A stretch of DNA of 53,237 nt from Streptomyces hygroscopicus subsp. hygroscopicus (GTDB lineage: Bacteria; Actinomycetota; Actinomycetes; Streptomycetales; Streptomycetaceae), in the NCBI RefSeq assembly GCF_001553455.1, contig NZ_BBOX01000072.1:1-53237 (forward strand). The letters run 5' to 3'. Below are positions 14,594 through 24,432 of the stretch, piece after piece. Positions within the stretch are counted from its first letter, which is position 1. Every line of letters starts with the position of its first letter. The position numbers were made by a program, and so were the translations under genes. Below the pieces are notes generated by a model. The model was not told the origin of the DNA. It did no database searches and saw only the letters and a list, made by a program, of their open reading frames with translations.

Positions 14594-16837
14594 ATGCTCA
14601 AACTCGCGGTGGTGGAAGGGGTCCTGGAGCGGATCACCTACGCCAATGAGGAGAACGGCTATACGGTCGCGCGGGTCGACACCGGCCGTGGCTCCGGTGA
14701 TCTGCTGACCGTCGTCGGCTCGTTGCTGGGCGCCCAGCCGGGCGAGTCGCTGCGGATGGAGGGCCGCTGGGGTTCGCATCCGCAATACGGCAAACAGTTC
14801 ACCGTCGAGAACTACCAGACCGTCCTCCCCGCCACCGTCCAGGGCATCCGGCGCTATCTCGGCTCGGGTCTGATCAAGGGCATCGGCCCCCGCATCGCCG
14901 ACCGCATCACCGAGCACTTCGGCATCGACACCCTCGACGTCATCGAGCAGGAGCCCGAGCGGCTGATCGAGGTGCCGGGCCTCGGCCCCAAGCGCACCAA
15001 GATGATCGCCGCCGCCTGGGAGGAGCAGAAGGCCATCAAGGAGGTGATGGTCTTCCTCCAGGGGGTGGGGGTCTCCACCTCCGTCGCGGTGCGGATCTAC
15101 AAGAAATACGGCGACGCGTCGATTTCGGTCGTGAAGAACGAGCCGTACCGGCTGGCGGCCGACGTCTGGGGCATCGGCTTCCTCACCGCCGACAAGATCG
15201 CCCAGTCGGTCGGCATCCCGCACGACAGCCCCGCCCGGGTGAAGGCCGGTCTGCAGTACGCGCTGTCCCAGTCCGCCGACCAGGGCCACTGCTACCTCCC
15301 CGAGGAGCGGCTCATCGCGGACGCCGTGAAGTTGCTCCAGGTGGACACCGGCCTGGTCATCGACTGTCTGGGGGAGCTGGCGGCGGAGGAGGAGGGCGTG
15401 GTGCGCGAGCCGGTCCCGGGCCCGGAGGGCGGTGAGCCGGTCTCCGCCGTCTATCTGGTGCCCTTCCACCGCGCCGAGATCTCCCTCGCGGGCCAGCTGC
15501 TGCGGCTGCTGCGCACCGAGGAGGACCGGCTGCCCGCCTTCCGCGATGTGGACTGGGACAAGGCGCTGGGCTGGCTGGCCCGCCGCACCGGCGCCGATCT
15601 CGCGCCCGAGCAGAGCCAGGCGGTGCGGCTCGCGCTCACCGAGAAGGTCGCGGTGCTGACCGGCGGGCCGGGCTGCGGCAAGTCCTTCACCGTGCGGTCC
15701 GTGGTGGAGCTGGCCCGTGCCAAGAAGGCCAAGGTGGTGCTCGCGGCGCCCACCGGCCGGGCCGCCAAGCGGCTGTCCGAGCTGACCGGCGCCGAGGCGT
15801 CCACCGTCCACCGGCTGCTGGAGCTCAAGCCCGGCGGGGACGCGGCGTACGACAGGGACCGCCCGCTCGACGCCGATCTGGTGGTGGTCGACGAGGCGTC
15901 GATGCTCGATCTGCTGCTGGCCAACAAGCTGGTCAAGGCGGTCCCGCCCGGCGCCCATCTGCTCTTCGTCGGAGATGTGGACCAGCTGCCCAGCGTGGGC
16001 GCCGGGGAGGTGCTGCGCGATCTGCTGGCCCCCGGCAGCCCGGTCCCGGCGGTGCGGCTGACCCGGATCTTCCGCCAGGCCCAGCAGTCCGGGGTGGTCA
16101 CCAACGCCCACCGGATCAACGAGGGGGTGCCGCCGGTCACCCAGGGCCTGTCGGACTTCTTCCTCTTCGTCGAGGACGACACCGAGGAGGCCGGGCGGCT
16201 CACCGTCGATGTCGCGGCCCGCCGCATCCCCGCGAAGTTCGGTCTCGACCCCCGCCGTGACGTGCAGGTTCTGGCCCCGATGCACCGGGGCCCGGCGGGC
16301 GCCGGCACGCTCAACGGACTGCTTCAGCAGGCCATCACCCCGGCCCGCCCGGACCTCGCGGAGCGCCGCTTCGGAGGCCGGGTCTTCCGGGTCGGCGACA
16401 AGGTGACCCAGATCCGCAACAATTATGAGAAAGGAGCCAACGGGGTCTTCAACGGCACGGTTGGCGTCGTCACCTCACTCGACACCGATGAGCAGCGGCT
16501 GACCGTGCGGACGGACGAGGACGAGGAGGTACCGTACGACTTCGACGAGCTGGACGAGCTGGCTCACGCCTATGCCGTGACCATCCACCGGTCACAGGGC
16601 AGTGAGTACCCGGCCGTCGTGATTCCGGTGACCACCGGAGCCTGGATGATGCTGCAGCGCAATCTCCTGTACACGGCCGTGACCCGCGCCAAGCGTCTTG
16701 TGGTGCTGGTCGGCTCGCGCCGGGCACTGGGGCAGGCGGTGCGCACCGTCTCGGCGGGGAGGCGTTGTACCGCGCTGGATCACCGACTCGGCGGCGAAGT
16801 GCGAGTCGAGCGTGTCGGATGGGTTTCCGAACGATGA
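14594..16837 (+). CDS. RecD2-like ATP-dependent DNA helicase
   Basis: 747 residues; family RecD2 (RecD-like helicase not in RecBCD), 5'-3' superfamily 1B. N-terminal OB-like part (VVEGVLERITYANEENGYTV), helix-hairpin-helix region (GIGPRIADRITEHFG, EVPGLGPKRTKMI), then the motor: Walker A TGGPGCGKSFT (about 355-365), APTGRAAKRL, motif II VVDEASMLD, motif III FVGDVDQLPSVGAGEV, RLTRIFRQA, VTQIRNNYEKGANGVFNG, and the late SH3-like/motif V-VI block YAVTIHRSQGSEYPAVVIP and YTAVTRAK. ATG 14594 fits the first strand. Acts in DNA repair/replication-fork upkeep. Divergent from the ribose operon. Confidence 0.92.
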   Translation: MLKLAVVEGVLERITYANEENGYTVARVDTGRGSGDLLTVVGSLLGAQPGESLRMEGRWGSHPQYGKQFTVENYQTVLPATVQGIRRYLGSGLIKGIGPRIADRITEHFGIDTLDVIEQEPERLIEVPGLGPKRTKMIAAAWEEQKAIKEVMVFLQGVGVSTSVAVRIYKKYGDASISVVKNEPYRLAADVWGIGFLTADKIAQSVGIPHDSPARVKAGLQYALSQSADQGHCYLPEERLIADAVKLLQVDTGLVIDCLGELAAEEEGVVREPVPGPEGGEPVSAVYLVPFHRAEISLAGQLLRLLRTEEDRLPAFRDVDWDKALGWLARRTGADLAPEQSQAVRLALTEKVAVLTGGPGCGKSFTVRSVVELARAKKAKVVLAAPTGRAAKRLSELTGAEASTVHRLLELKPGGDAAYDRDRPLDADLVVVDEASMLDLLLANKLVKAVPPGAHLLFVGDVDQLPSVGAGEVLRDLLAPGSPVPAVRLTRIFRQAQQSGVVTNAHRINEGVPPVTQGLSDFFLFVEDDTEEAGRLTVDVAARRIPAKFGLDPRRDVQVLAPMHRGPAGAGTLNGLLQQAITPARPDLAERRFGGRVFRVGDKVTQIRNNYEKGANGVFNGTVGVVTSLDTDEQRLTVRTDEDEEVPYDFDELDELAHAYAVTIHRSQGSEYPAVVIPVTTGAWMMLQRNLLYTAVTRAKRLVVLVGSRRALGQAVRTVSAGRRCTALDHRLGGEVRVERVGWVSER

Positions 16838-16988
16838 CGAACGGGGCAAGATGGCCGTGAAGGCGGCACTGAGTGCCGCCAAAAGGCTCTTCAGCCGACC
16901 CCGAGTGCACGTTCGCGACCCGAGTAGGGGAAGGTGGGGGGAGTCAGGGCACCTCGAAGAAGAGAACCAGACGTCGGTGAGGGATGAC

Positions 16989-18278
16989 GTGAGCGACAAC
17001 TCTGTAGTAGTGCGGTACGGGGACGGCGAGTACACCTACCCGGTGGTCGACAGCACGGTCGGCGACAAGGGCTTTGATATCGGCAAGCTGCGCGCCCAGA
17101 CCGGTCTGGTGACCCTGGATTCCGGTTACGGCAACACCGCCGCGTACAAATCCGCGATCACCTATCTGGACGGTGAGCAGGGCATCCTGCGCTACCGCGG
17201 CTACCCCATCGAGCAGCTGGCGGAGCGCGCCTCCTTCCTGGAGACGGCCTTCCTGCTGATCAACGGGGAGCTGCCGACCGTCGATGAACTGGCGGCCTTC
17301 CGTGAGGACATCACCCGCCACACGCTGCTCCACGAGGACGTCAAGCGGTTCTACGACGGCTTCCCGCGTGACGCCCACCCGATGGCGATGCTGTCCTCCG
17401 TGGTCAGCGCGCTGTCGACCTTCTACCAGGACAGCCACAACCCCTTCGACGAGAAGCAGCGCAACCTCTCGACGATCCGGCTGCTGGCCAAGCTGCCGAC
17501 CATCGCGGCCTACGCGTACAAGAAGTCGGTCGGCCACCCCTTTGTCTACCCGCGTAACGACCTCGGCTACGTCGAGAACTTCCTCCGGATGACCTTCTCG
17601 GTCCCCGCCCAGGAGTACGAGCTCGACCCGATCGTGGTCAGCGCGCTCGACAAGCTGCTGATCCTGCACGCCGACCACGAGCAGAACTGTTCGACCTCCA
17701 CGGTCCGGCTGGTCGGCTCCTCGCAGGCCAACATGTTCGCCTCCATCTCGGCGGGCATCAACGCCCTGTGGGGCCCCCTGCACGGCGGTGCCAACCAGTC
17801 CGTGCTGGAGATGCTGGAGGGCATCCAGGCGTCGGGCGGCGACGTCGACACCTTCATCCGCAAGGTGAAGAACAAGGAAGACGGCGTGAAGCTCATGGGC
17901 TTCGGGCACCGCGTCTACAAGAACTTCGACCCCCGGGCGAAGATCATCAAGTCGGCGGCGCACGACGTCCTCTCCGCGCTCGGCAAGTCCGACGAGCTGC
18001 TCGACATCGCGCTCAAGCTCGAGGAGCACGCCCTCGCGGACGACTACTTCGTCGAGCGCAAGCTCTACCCGAACGTGGACTTCTACACCGGTCTGATCTA
18101 CCGGGCGATGGGCTTCCCGACCGAGATGTTCACCGTGCTGTTCGCGCTCGGCCGGCTGCCGGGCTGGATCGCCCAGTGGCACGAGATGATCAAGGAGCCG
18201 GGCTCCCGCATCGGCCGCCCGCGCCAGATCTACACCGGCGTGGTCGAGCGCGACTTCGTCCCGGTGGAGCAGCGCTGA
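16989..18278 (+). CDS. gltA: Citrate synthase
   Basis: 429 residues, type I (hexameric) bacterial citrate synthase length. Condenses oxaloacetate and acetyl-CoA in the TCA cycle. Seen: RGYPIEQLAERASFLETAFL, the HADHEQNCSTSTVRL block, active-site His in WGPLHGGANQ, GFGHRVYKNFDPRA, and catalytic Asp region NVDFYTGLIYRAMG. The GTG start (VSDNSVVVRYGDGEYTYPV) is taken because this is the beginning I recall for Streptomyces citrate synthases, and GTGAGGG lies just before it; the frame is open further upstream into the helicase gene. Followed by a duplicated hairpin-bearing segment. Confidence 0.95.
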   Translation: MSDNSVVVRYGDGEYTYPVVDSTVGDKGFDIGKLRAQTGLVTLDSGYGNTAAYKSAITYLDGEQGILRYRGYPIEQLAERASFLETAFLLINGELPTVDELAAFREDITRHTLLHEDVKRFYDGFPRDAHPMAMLSSVVSALSTFYQDSHNPFDEKQRNLSTIRLLAKLPTIAAYAYKKSVGHPFVYPRNDLGYVENFLRMTFSVPAQEYELDPIVVSALDKLLILHADHEQNCSTSTVRLVGSSQANMFASISAGINALWGPLHGGANQSVLEMLEGIQASGGDVDTFIRKVKNKEDGVKLMGFGHRVYKNFDPRAKIIKSAAHDVLSALGKSDELLDIALKLEEHALADDYFVERKLYPNVDFYTGLIYRAMGFPTEMFTVLFALGRLPGWIAQWHEMIKEPGSRIGRPRQIYTGVVERDFVPVEQR

Positions 18279-18292
18279 CCCTCACTTCTCCG

Positions 18293-18322
18293 GTGCCCCC
18301 GTCCTGCTTGGGCCGGGGGCAC
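18293..18322 (+). terminator. Hairpin after citrate synthase (duplicated at 18493-18522)
   Basis: GTGCCCCCG and CGGGGGCAC form a perfect 9-bp stem with a 12-base loop, 15 bp past the citrate synthase stop. The same hairpin recurs in the second copy of the duplication. Confidence 0.65.
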
Positions 18323-18685
18323 TTGGTGCATACGGGTGCTTGGTCCCCGGCCGGGCGCCCCTCTGAAAGGGCGGGCACCTCAGTCATATCCGGCCCCTTG
18401 GGTCTTCCGGCCGGGGGTACCTCCCGGCGGTAGCTGGGGGCGAGCCGAAGGGGCGCGTCGCTGTCGAAAGGGAGAGCGCGCGCAGGGAGCGAGTGCCCCC
18501 GTCCTGCTTGGGCCGGGGGCACTTGGTGCATACGGGTGCTTGGTCCCCGGCCGGGCGCCCCTCTGAAAGGGCCGGGCGCCTCAGTCGTATCCGGCCCCTT
18601 GGGTCTTCCGGCGCCCTTGGGTCTTCCGGCGAGTGAGCCGAAGGGGCGCGTCGCTGTCGAAAGGGAGAGCGCGCGCAGGGAGCGA
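18293..18685. repeat. About 200-bp tandem duplication after citrate synthase
   Basis: Copy 1 runs 18293-18492, copy 2 begins at 18493 and is recognisable to about 18685. Both open with GTGCCCCCGTCCTGCTTGGG and end with AAAGGGAGAGCGCGCGCAGG and GAGCGAG. Copy 2 lacks part of the middle and has a small internal duplication of CTTGGGTCTTCCGG. Confidence 0.9.
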
Positions 18686-18721
18686 GGAACGAGCGACCGA
18701 GCACGGTCGACCGTCGACAGT

Positions 18722-18800
18722 GACTGAAGCGCCCCGGAGGCGAACCGAGCCTCAAAAAAAGCGACTGAAGCGCCCCGGAGGCGAACCGAGCCTCAAAAAA
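18722..18800. repeat. Two 41-bp-spaced copies of an interspersed element
   Basis: GACTGAAGCGCCCCGGAGGC begins at 18722 and again at 18763; each copy continues with GAACCGAGCCTC and a run of A. A diverged relative lies at 26661-26720 in front of the inositol aldolase gene. Confidence 0.85.
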
Positions 18801-18812
18801 GAAGGTACGAGA

Positions 18813-18855
18813 AGCGCCCCGCTTCCGATCCCCCCACGGGTCGGAGCGGGGCGCT
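18813..18855. terminator. Strong GC hairpin
   Basis: AGCGCCCCGCTTCCGA and TCGGAGCGGGGCGCT pair over 15 bp with one bulge and a 12-base loop. The last hairpin of the citrate synthase side of the spacer. Confidence 0.6.
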
Positions 18856-19122
18856 CCCCTTGCCCCGGAGCGGATTCCCCCCACGGGATCCGGCCGGGCG
18901 TCTACGGGCCCTCGCGGGCCGTATGGTGACGCGATCTGCCGGGACGCGTACCTACGGGAGGGCCGCTCAAAGCTCCCCGAGTACGTCGCCCCGGCCACGC
19001 GTAGCAGGATTGCGTCCCCCAAGACGAATCCCCACCGTCCCATTAGACTCGCGATCCCCCGCGATGGTTACGTTGGGTTGTCTGTGATCTGCGTCTCTTG
19101 CCATATGGGCCGCAAAAGGGCA

Positions 19123-19150
19123 AGAGCCTCGATTTGAAGATCGAGGCTCT
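19123..19150 (-). terminator. Terminator of the copper operon
   Basis: AGAGCCTCGAT, loop TTGAAG, ATCGAGGCTCT: a perfect 11-bp stem 40 bp beyond the copA stop. On the minus strand it is followed by TGCCCTTTTG, so it resembles a rho-independent terminator. Confidence 0.75.
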
Positions 19151-19190
19151 GCCGTATGGGTGTTGTGCGGCTTATGGGGACTTGGTGAAG

Positions 19191-21503
19191 CTATGTGGAC
19201 GCTGTGAAGGACCGCAGTCGCAGACTGTTCGTCACCACGAACACCGACGAGAACGCCATGGCGGCCCCCGCGATCATCGGACTGAGCAGTCCGGCCGCCG
19301 CGAGCGGCAGCGCGGCGACGTTGTAGCCGAACGCCCAGAACAGATTGCCCTTGATGGTGCCGAGCGTACGGCGCGCCAGCCGGATCGCGTCCGCCGCCAC
19401 CCGCAGGTCGCCCCGGACCAGGGTCAGGTCCCCGGCCTCGATGGCCGCGTCCGTGCCGGTGCCCATCGCGAGACCGAGGTCGGCGGTGGCCAGGGCGGCC
19501 GCGTCGTTCACCCCGTCGCCCACCATGGCGACCGTACGGCCCTCGTCCCGCAGCCGTCGCACCACGTCCACCTTGTCCTGCGGCAGTACGTCGGCGATGA
19601 CGTCCTCGATGCCGACCTCGCGGGCCACCGATTCGGCGACGAGCCTGTTGTCCCCGGTCAGCAGGACCGGGGTGAGGCCGAGCCCCCGAAGCTGGGCGAC
19701 CGCCTCGGCGCTGGTCTCCTTGACGGCGTCGGCCACCAGGAGGATGCCGCGCGCCTCGCCGTCCCAGGCCACCGCGACCGCCGTCCGGCCCTCCGACTCG
19801 GCCGCCGCCTTGGCGGCGGACAGCTCCTCGGGCAGCTCGATGGCCCATGCGCCGAGCAGCTTCTCGCGGCCGACCAGCACCGCGTGTCCGTCCACCACGC
19901 CCTGGACGCCGAGGCCGGGTTCGGACCGGAAGTCCGAGGGCACCGGGAGGGTGCCGATCCGCTCGGCCGCGCCGTCCGCGACGGCACGGGCGACCGGGTG
20001 CTCGGAGGCGTGCTCCAGGGCGCCCGCGAGCCGCAGCAGCTCCTCCTCGTCCACACCGGGTGCTGGGACGACCCCGCGCAGCCGCATCCGTCCGGTCGTC
20101 ACCGTGCCGGTCTTGTCCAGGACGACGGTGTCCACCCGGCGGGTCGACTCCAGCACCTCGGGGCCCTTGATCAGGATGCCCAGCTGGGCGCCGCGGCCGG
20201 TGCCGACCATGAGCGCGGTCGGGGTGGCCAGGCCCAGGGCGCACGGGCATGCGATGATCAGGACGGCCACCGCCGCGGTGAAGGCGGCGACCGCGTCGCC
20301 CGTGGTGAGCAGCCAGCCCAGCAGGGTGCCGACGGCGATCAGCAGCACGATCGGCACGAAGATCCCGGAGACCCGGTCGGCGAGGCGCTGCACCTCGGCC
20401 TTGCCGTTCTGCGCGTCCTCCACCAGCTTGGCCATGCGGGACAGCTGGGTGTCCGCGCCCACGCGGGTGGCCTCGACCACGATCCGGCCCGCCGTGTTGA
20501 CGGTCGCGCCCGCGACCGCGTCGCCGGACACCACGTCCACCGGCACCGATTCGCCGGTCAGCATCGAGGTGTCCACGGCGGAGGAACCCTCGACCACCGT
20601 GCCGTCGGTGGCGATCTTCTCACCGGGACGCACCACGAAGCGGTCGCCGACCGACAGTTCGCCGACGGGGATCCGTACCTCGCGGTCCCCGCGCAGCACG
20701 GTCACGTCCTTGGCGCCCAGCTCCAGCAGCGCGCGCAGCGCGGCGCCCGCCCGGCGCTTGGACCTCGCCTCCAGGAAGCGGCCGAGGAGGATCAGAGTGG
20801 TCACCCCGGCGGCCGTCTCCAGGTAGATCGAGGACGACCCGTCGGACCGGGAGACGGTGAGGTCGAAGCCGTGCCGCATCCCCGGCATCCCCGCGTCGCC
20901 GAAGAACAGCGCCCACAGGGACCAGCCGAGGGCCGCGAGGGTGCCGATGGAGACGAGGGTGTCCATGGTGGCCGCGCCGTGCCGGAGGCCCGTCCAGGCG
21001 GCCTTGTGGAAGGGCGCGCCGCCCCAGACGACGACCGGCGCGGCCAGGGTGAGCGAGAGCCACTGCCAGTTGTCGAACTGCAGCGACGGCACCATCGCCA
21101 GCACCACGACGGGCAGCGACAGGGCGAGGGAGACGAGCATGCGGTGGCGCAGGGGGTCCGGCCCGGACTCGCCGTGCCGGTCGTCCGGCGGGGTGCCGGT
21201 GTCCTCGGTGGTGCGCGGCTCGGGCGCGGCGGGGCGCGGTTCCTCGGCGGTGTAGCCGGTTTTGACGACGGTGGCGATCAGGTCGGCGACCTCGATCCCC
21301 TCGGCGTAGGACACCTTGGCCTTCTCGGTGGCGAAGTTCACCGTGGCGGTGACGCCGTCGAGCCGGTTGAGCTTCTTCTCGATGCGTGCCGCGCAGGACG
21401 CGCAGGTCATGCCGCCGATGGCGAGCTCGACCTGGGAGGAGTGCCCGCCGGCCGGCGCCGGAGTGCCGGCGGTGGGCGCGGCGGGGGAAGCCGTGCTGGT
21501 CAT
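19191..21503 (-). CDS. copA: Copper-translocating P-type ATPase CopA
   Basis: 770 residues, P1B-type. One N-terminal metal domain ([17 protein letters not shown], CxxC at 34-37), an Asp/His-containing linker ([14 protein letters not shown]), eight spans including the ion-binding [12 protein letters not shown] (about 420), phosphorylation motif DKTGTVTTG (about 462), TGES in the actuator (LTGESVP), HP motif EHPVARAV, and [10 protein letters not shown]. Exports Cu(I) from the cytoplasm. ATG 21503. Lies 82 bp after the copper chaperone gene on the same strand. Confidence 0.95.
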   Translation of the reverse strand: MTSTASPAAPTAGTPAPAGGHSSQVELAIGGMTCASCAARIEKKLNRLDGVTATVNFATEKAKVSYAEGIEVADLIATVVKTGYTAEEPRPAAPEPRTTEDTGTPPDDRHGESGPDPLRHRMLVSLALSLPVVVLAMVPSLQFDNWQWLSLTLAAPVVVWGGAPFHKAAWTGLRHGAATMDTLVSIGTLAALGWSLWALFFGDAGMPGMRHGFDLTVSRSDGSSSIYLETAAGVTTLILLGRFLEARSKRRAGAALRALLELGAKDVTVLRGDREVRIPVGELSVGDRFVVRPGEKIATDGTVVEGSSAVDTSMLTGESVPVDVVSGDAVAGATVNTAGRIVVEATRVGADTQLSRMAKLVEDAQNGKAEVQRLADRVSGIFVPIVLLIAVGTLLGWLLTTGDAVAAFTAAVAVLIIACPCALGLATPTALMVGTGRGAQLGILIKGPEVLESTRRVDTVVLDKTGTVTTGRMRLRGVVPAPGVDEEELLRLAGALEHASEHPVARAVADGAAERIGTLPVPSDFRSEPGLGVQGVVDGHAVLVGREKLLGAWAIELPEELSAAKAAAESEGRTAVAVAWDGEARGILLVADAVKETSAEAVAQLRGLGLTPVLLTGDNRLVAESVAREVGIEDVIADVLPQDKVDVVRRLRDEGRTVAMVGDGVNDAAALATADLGLAMGTGTDAAIEAGDLTLVRGDLRVAADAIRLARRTLGTIKGNLFWAFGYNVAALPLAAAGLLSPMIAGAAMAFSSVFVVTNSLRLRSFTAST

Positions 21504-21585
21504 GTCTGGTCTCCTGGGAGGAGGGCCGGGCCGTACGGCGGCTGTATGAGCAGGGCGGTACGGCCCGGCGGAAGCTGGGTGGGGC

Positions 21586-21810
21586 TCAGGCCCGGCCGGT
21601 GAGCTCGTATCCGGCCTCGTCCACGGCGGCGCGGACGGCCTCGTCGTCCAGCGGGGCCGCCGAGACCACGGTGACCTGGCCGGTGGAGGCCACGGCCTTG
21701 ACGGAGGTGACGCCGTCGAGGGCGCCGATCTCCTCGGATACGGCGCCTTCGCAGTGGCCGCAGGTCATGCCGGTCACCTGGTAGACGGTGGTGACAGCCT
21801 CGGAGCTCAT
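21586..21810 (-). CDS. copZ: Copper chaperone CopZ (HMA domain)
   Basis: 74 residues, a single HMA fold with [11 protein letters not shown] (Cys17, Cys20) and the closing GYELTG. Carries Cu(I) to CopA in the cytoplasm. Preceded by AGGAGAACCACC. First gene of the copper operon, below a CsoR-type operator 90 bp upstream. Confidence 0.95.
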   Translation of the reverse strand: MSSEAVTTVYQVTGMTCGHCEGAVSEEIGALDGVTSVKAVASTGQVTVVSAAPLDDEAVRAAVDEAGYELTGRA

Positions 21811-21896
21811 GGTGGTTCTCCTGTGTGGGGTGAGCGTGACGGTCGGTGCGCAGGGGGCGCCAGAATGCCCCAGCGTCTCCTGGCACTACCAACTCT

Positions 21897-21913
21897 ATAC
21901 CCCTAGGGGGTAT
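21897..21913. promoter_or_regulatory. CsoR-type copper operator
   Basis: ATACCCCTAGGGGGTAT is a near-perfect palindrome of the TACCCC/GGGGTA type bound by CsoR repressors, which release DNA on binding Cu(I). It sits upstream of copZ. The csoR gene itself is not in the window. Confidence 0.88.
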
Positions 21914-22500
21914 TCCCGGAAGCCGGTGGCGCACCGGTCCGTGGAACGGGCCCCGCGCCCGCGCGCACGCCCCTCGATCCGGCGCGCGGGCGGGAGGGCG
22001 GGCGGATGAAGGGGTGGGGAGCGGCGCGGGGGTGCTCAGGGGCGGGCGGGGACTCCCCCGGTACCGAGCGCGGGGGCGAGATGGCCGTACCGGGCGGACC
22101 CCAGCGTGGACCCCAGCGTCGCGGCATGCGCCTCCCGCTCCGCGCCCGCATGGCCGAGGACCAGCGCCGCCCTGGCCTGCCCAGGGCGAACGCCATGCTC
22201 GCCACCGTGAGCCCGAGGCCGCACGGGTCGTCGGCGCCATCAGTCCGCGGCGCGGCAGGCCCTCGGCGCCGCTGGCCGTCGGCGCCCTCGGTCCGGCCTT
22301 CGGTGTCGCTGGCCGTCGGCGCCCTCGGTCTTCGGCGTCGCTTTCTTCGGGCGCTCTCGGCCCCTGGCGCCCTCGGACTTCGGCATGGCCTGCCCCTGGC
22401 GCCCTCGGTCTTCGGTGTCGCTTGTCTTCGGGCGCCCTCGGCCCCTGGCGCCCCGGCCCCCGGCATGGCCTGCCCCTGGCGCCCTGAGCCCTCGGCGTCG
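21914..22500. other. Spacer with low-complexity repeats (22240-22500)
   Basis: 587 bp with no credible gene. From about 22240 on it consists of degenerate repeats built on GGCGCCCTCGGTCTTCGG and GGCATGGCCTGCCCCTGGCG (the latter twice, near 22382 and 22461). It ends at the stop of the small HTH gene. All six frames stay open only because of the GC-rich repeats. Confidence 0.6.
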
Positions 22501-22710
22501 CTAATCCTCGGCGTCGCGCCGGGCGCGGCGGTTGCCGGGTCTGCGGACCACCCAGGAGCGGATCGTGTCCGCGTACCAGTACGGCCTGCCGTTCTCCACC
22601 AGATCGGGGGATGGCAGCAGGCCGTGCTTGCGATAGGACCGTACGGTGTCGACCCGCACACCGATATGCGCGGCGATCTCCTTGTAGGACCACAGCCTCC
22701 GGTCGGTCAT
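22501..22710 (-). CDS. Small helix-turn-helix protein (MerR/AlpA-like)
   Basis: 69 residues. A winged-helix DNA-binding segment fills it: LWSYKEIAAHIGVRVDTVRS, then YRKHGLLPSPD and GRPYWYADTIRSWV, the pattern of MerR-type and excisionase-type short regulators, followed by an Arg-rich tail. ATG 22710 is chosen because the fold starts there; the open frame upstream is Ala/Pro/Arg-rich filler. No neighbour points to a target. Confidence 0.7.
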   Translation of the reverse strand: MTDRRLWSYKEIAAHIGVRVDTVRSYRKHGLLPSPDLVENGRPYWYADTIRSWVVRRPGNRRARRDAED

Positions 22711-23333
22711 CTCCCCTGCCCTTCCGCAGGCGCCGCGGCCACGGCCCGGTGGGGCCGTCGGGGGAGCCGCGGCGCGCCTGCTCGCGCTCATCAGCCTGTG
22801 CTCGGTCAACGACGCCGAGTGAAGGGCGGCCGGGGGCTGTTGAGCACCTGTGACGGAAGGCGTGTGGAGACGTGACGGCTGTGACATCCGGGTGACACCG
22901 GCGGCGAGCCGGGTCGTTGGGTGTCGGCCGAGCCCGGTGGGTGTCGGCCGGGTCGCGGGTGTGGGTCGGGTCGTTGGATGTGGGCCAGCCGCAGGGCATG
23001 GGCCGGGCCCGCTGGGTGTCGGCCGAGCCCGGTGGGTGTCGGCCGGGTCGCGGGTGTGGGTCGGGTCGTTGGATGTGGGCCGGGCCCGCGGGGCGTCGGC
23101 CGGGCCCGCTGGGTGTCGGCCGAGCCGCGGGGCGTGGGCTGGGCCCGTTGGGCGTGGGCCAGGCCGTTGGGTGTGGGCCAGGCCGTTGGGTGTGGGCCAG
23201 GCCGTTGGGTGTGGGCCAGGCCGTTGGGTGTGGGCCAGGCCGCTGGGCGTCGGCCGAGCCGCGGGGCGTGGGCCAGGCCGCTGGGCGTCGTGCGGCCCGC
23301 TGGCGTCGGCCGGAGACCTGGGCGGAAGGGGCG
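22711..23333. other. Spacer with tandem repeat block
   Basis: 623 bp. 22711-22910 holds nothing I recognise. 22911-23310 is an array of GTG/GGCC-rich repeats, described separately. It separates the HTH gene and the 3' end of iolG. Confidence 0.6.
22917..23310. repeat. Minisatellite of about 19-20-bp units
   Basis: AGGCCGTTGGGTGTGGGCC is repeated four times without change at 23161-23236, then once with changes. To the left are looser relatives, including a higher-order repeat in which the stretch starting at 22921 recurs 95 bp later at 23016. About twenty units in all. Confidence 0.85.
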
Positions 23334-24353
23334 TCAGCGGTAGAAGGCGGGGCGCTCGATCATCTCGACGGCCGTGCGCTGCCCCGTGGCCTGGGCCCGG
23401 ATCCCCGCCTCGCAGACGGCGGCCGCGGCGTAGCCGTCCCAGGCGCTGGGGCCCTCGACCTCCCCGCGCCGGGCGGCGTTGACCCAGCTCTGCACCTCGC
23501 GGTCGTACGCCTCCTCGAAGCGGACCACGAAGTCGGGGGCGATCTCCCCGCCCCAGGTGCCGGGCCGGTTGACCAGCATGCCGTGGGCGTCGCCGACGCG
23601 GGCGGTGCCCCGTTCGCAGACCGCCTCCGTCTGTACCTGGTAGCCGAAGCCACAGGTGGCGAAGATCTCCACATTGACGAGCGCGCCGCCGGTGGTCTCG
23701 AAGATCACCAGCTGGGGGTCGCTGAGCGGTTCGGGGGAGAGCGAGCTGGGGGCCGGTTTGAGCACGGTGACCGCGGCGATCTCCTGCTCCAGCAGCCAGC
23801 GCGACTGGTCCATCTCATGCACCACCGAGTCGCTGATCATCATCTCGTTGGTGAAGTACGAGTGCACCGCGAGGTTGCGGTGGCGGCAGTGCAGCAGCAG
23901 CGGCCGGCCCAGCTCGCCGCCGGCCAGCAGCGCCTTGAGCTTCATGAACTCGGTGTCGTAGCGGCGCATGAAGCCCACCTGGACCCGGCGGTGGCCGAGC
24001 TTCCGCTCGGCCTCCAGCACCCGCAGCGCGGACACCGAGTCCGGGGTGAGCGGCTTCTCACAGAGCACCGGCAGATCGTGTTCGAAGGCGCTGAGCAGCG
24101 CGGCCTCATGGGCGGGCCCCGGCGAGGCGATCAGCACCGCGTCCACGCCGGGCGCGGCCATCGCGGCGGCCGGGTCGGTGAACGCCTGGCAGCCGTCGGC
24201 GGTGTCGGCCACCGCTTTGGCCCGTGTCTCGTCGATGTCGACCACGGCGGCCACCCGGGCGCCGCTGATCACGTCGTTGATGCGACGGACGTGGTCGGCG
24301 CCCATCTTGCCGGTCCCGATGACCGCGACCCCGAGCGTCCCCTGCTGCGTCAT
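23334..24353 (-). CDS. iolG: Inositol 2-dehydrogenase, Gfo/Idh/MocA family
   Basis: 339 residues. Rossmann motif [17 protein letters not shown], then the EKPL motif (about residue 97) with the active-site Lys, and a C-terminal half with the [11 protein letters not shown] block (conserved Asp/His). It oxidises myo-inositol to 2-keto-myo-inositol with NAD. ATG 24353. The call to inositol rests on the neighbouring iolE, iolC, iolB, iolD and mmsA genes; other polyol substrates are possible in the family. Confidence 0.85.
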   Translation of the reverse strand: MTQQGTLGVAVIGTGKMGADHVRRINDVISGARVAAVVDIDETRAKAVADTADGCQAFTDPAAAMAAPGVDAVLIASPGPAHEAALLSAFEHDLPVLCEKPLTPDSVSALRVLEAERKLGHRRVQVGFMRRYDTEFMKLKALLAGGELGRPLLLHCRHRNLAVHSYFTNEMMISDSVVHEMDQSRWLLEQEIAAVTVLKPAPSSLSPEPLSDPQLVIFETTGGALVNVEIFATCGFGYQVQTEAVCERGTARVGDAHGMLVNRPGTWGGEIAPDFVVRFEEAYDREVQSWVNAARRGEVEGPSAWDGYAAAAVCEAGIRAQATGQRTAVEMIERPAFYR

Positions 24354-24432
24354 AGGCTTTTCTCTCTTCTGTCCGTGCTCTGTTCTGTCCGTGCTCTGCG
24401 TGGGTGTGGGAAGCCCGTGGGGCGAGGGGAGG

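Larger units (their letters stand above)
18279..19190. other. Repeat-rich, gene-free 0.9-kb spacer
   Basis: No frame here looks like a protein; open frames are interrupted by the repeats. It holds a 200-bp tandem duplication, two 41-bp-spaced copies of a GAAGCGCCCCGGAGGCGA element each ending in an A-run, and three strong hairpins. The middle part (18860-19110) shows nothing I can name; I looked for a tRNA and found none. Confidence 0.7.

Noticed and set aside
18860..19110. tRNA or small RNA gene in the long spacer
   Set aside because: No cloverleaf, TTC-type loop or CCA-end pattern could be found by eye.
23161..23260. 19-bp repeats as CRISPR
   Set aside because: Units are head-to-tail with no unique spacers.
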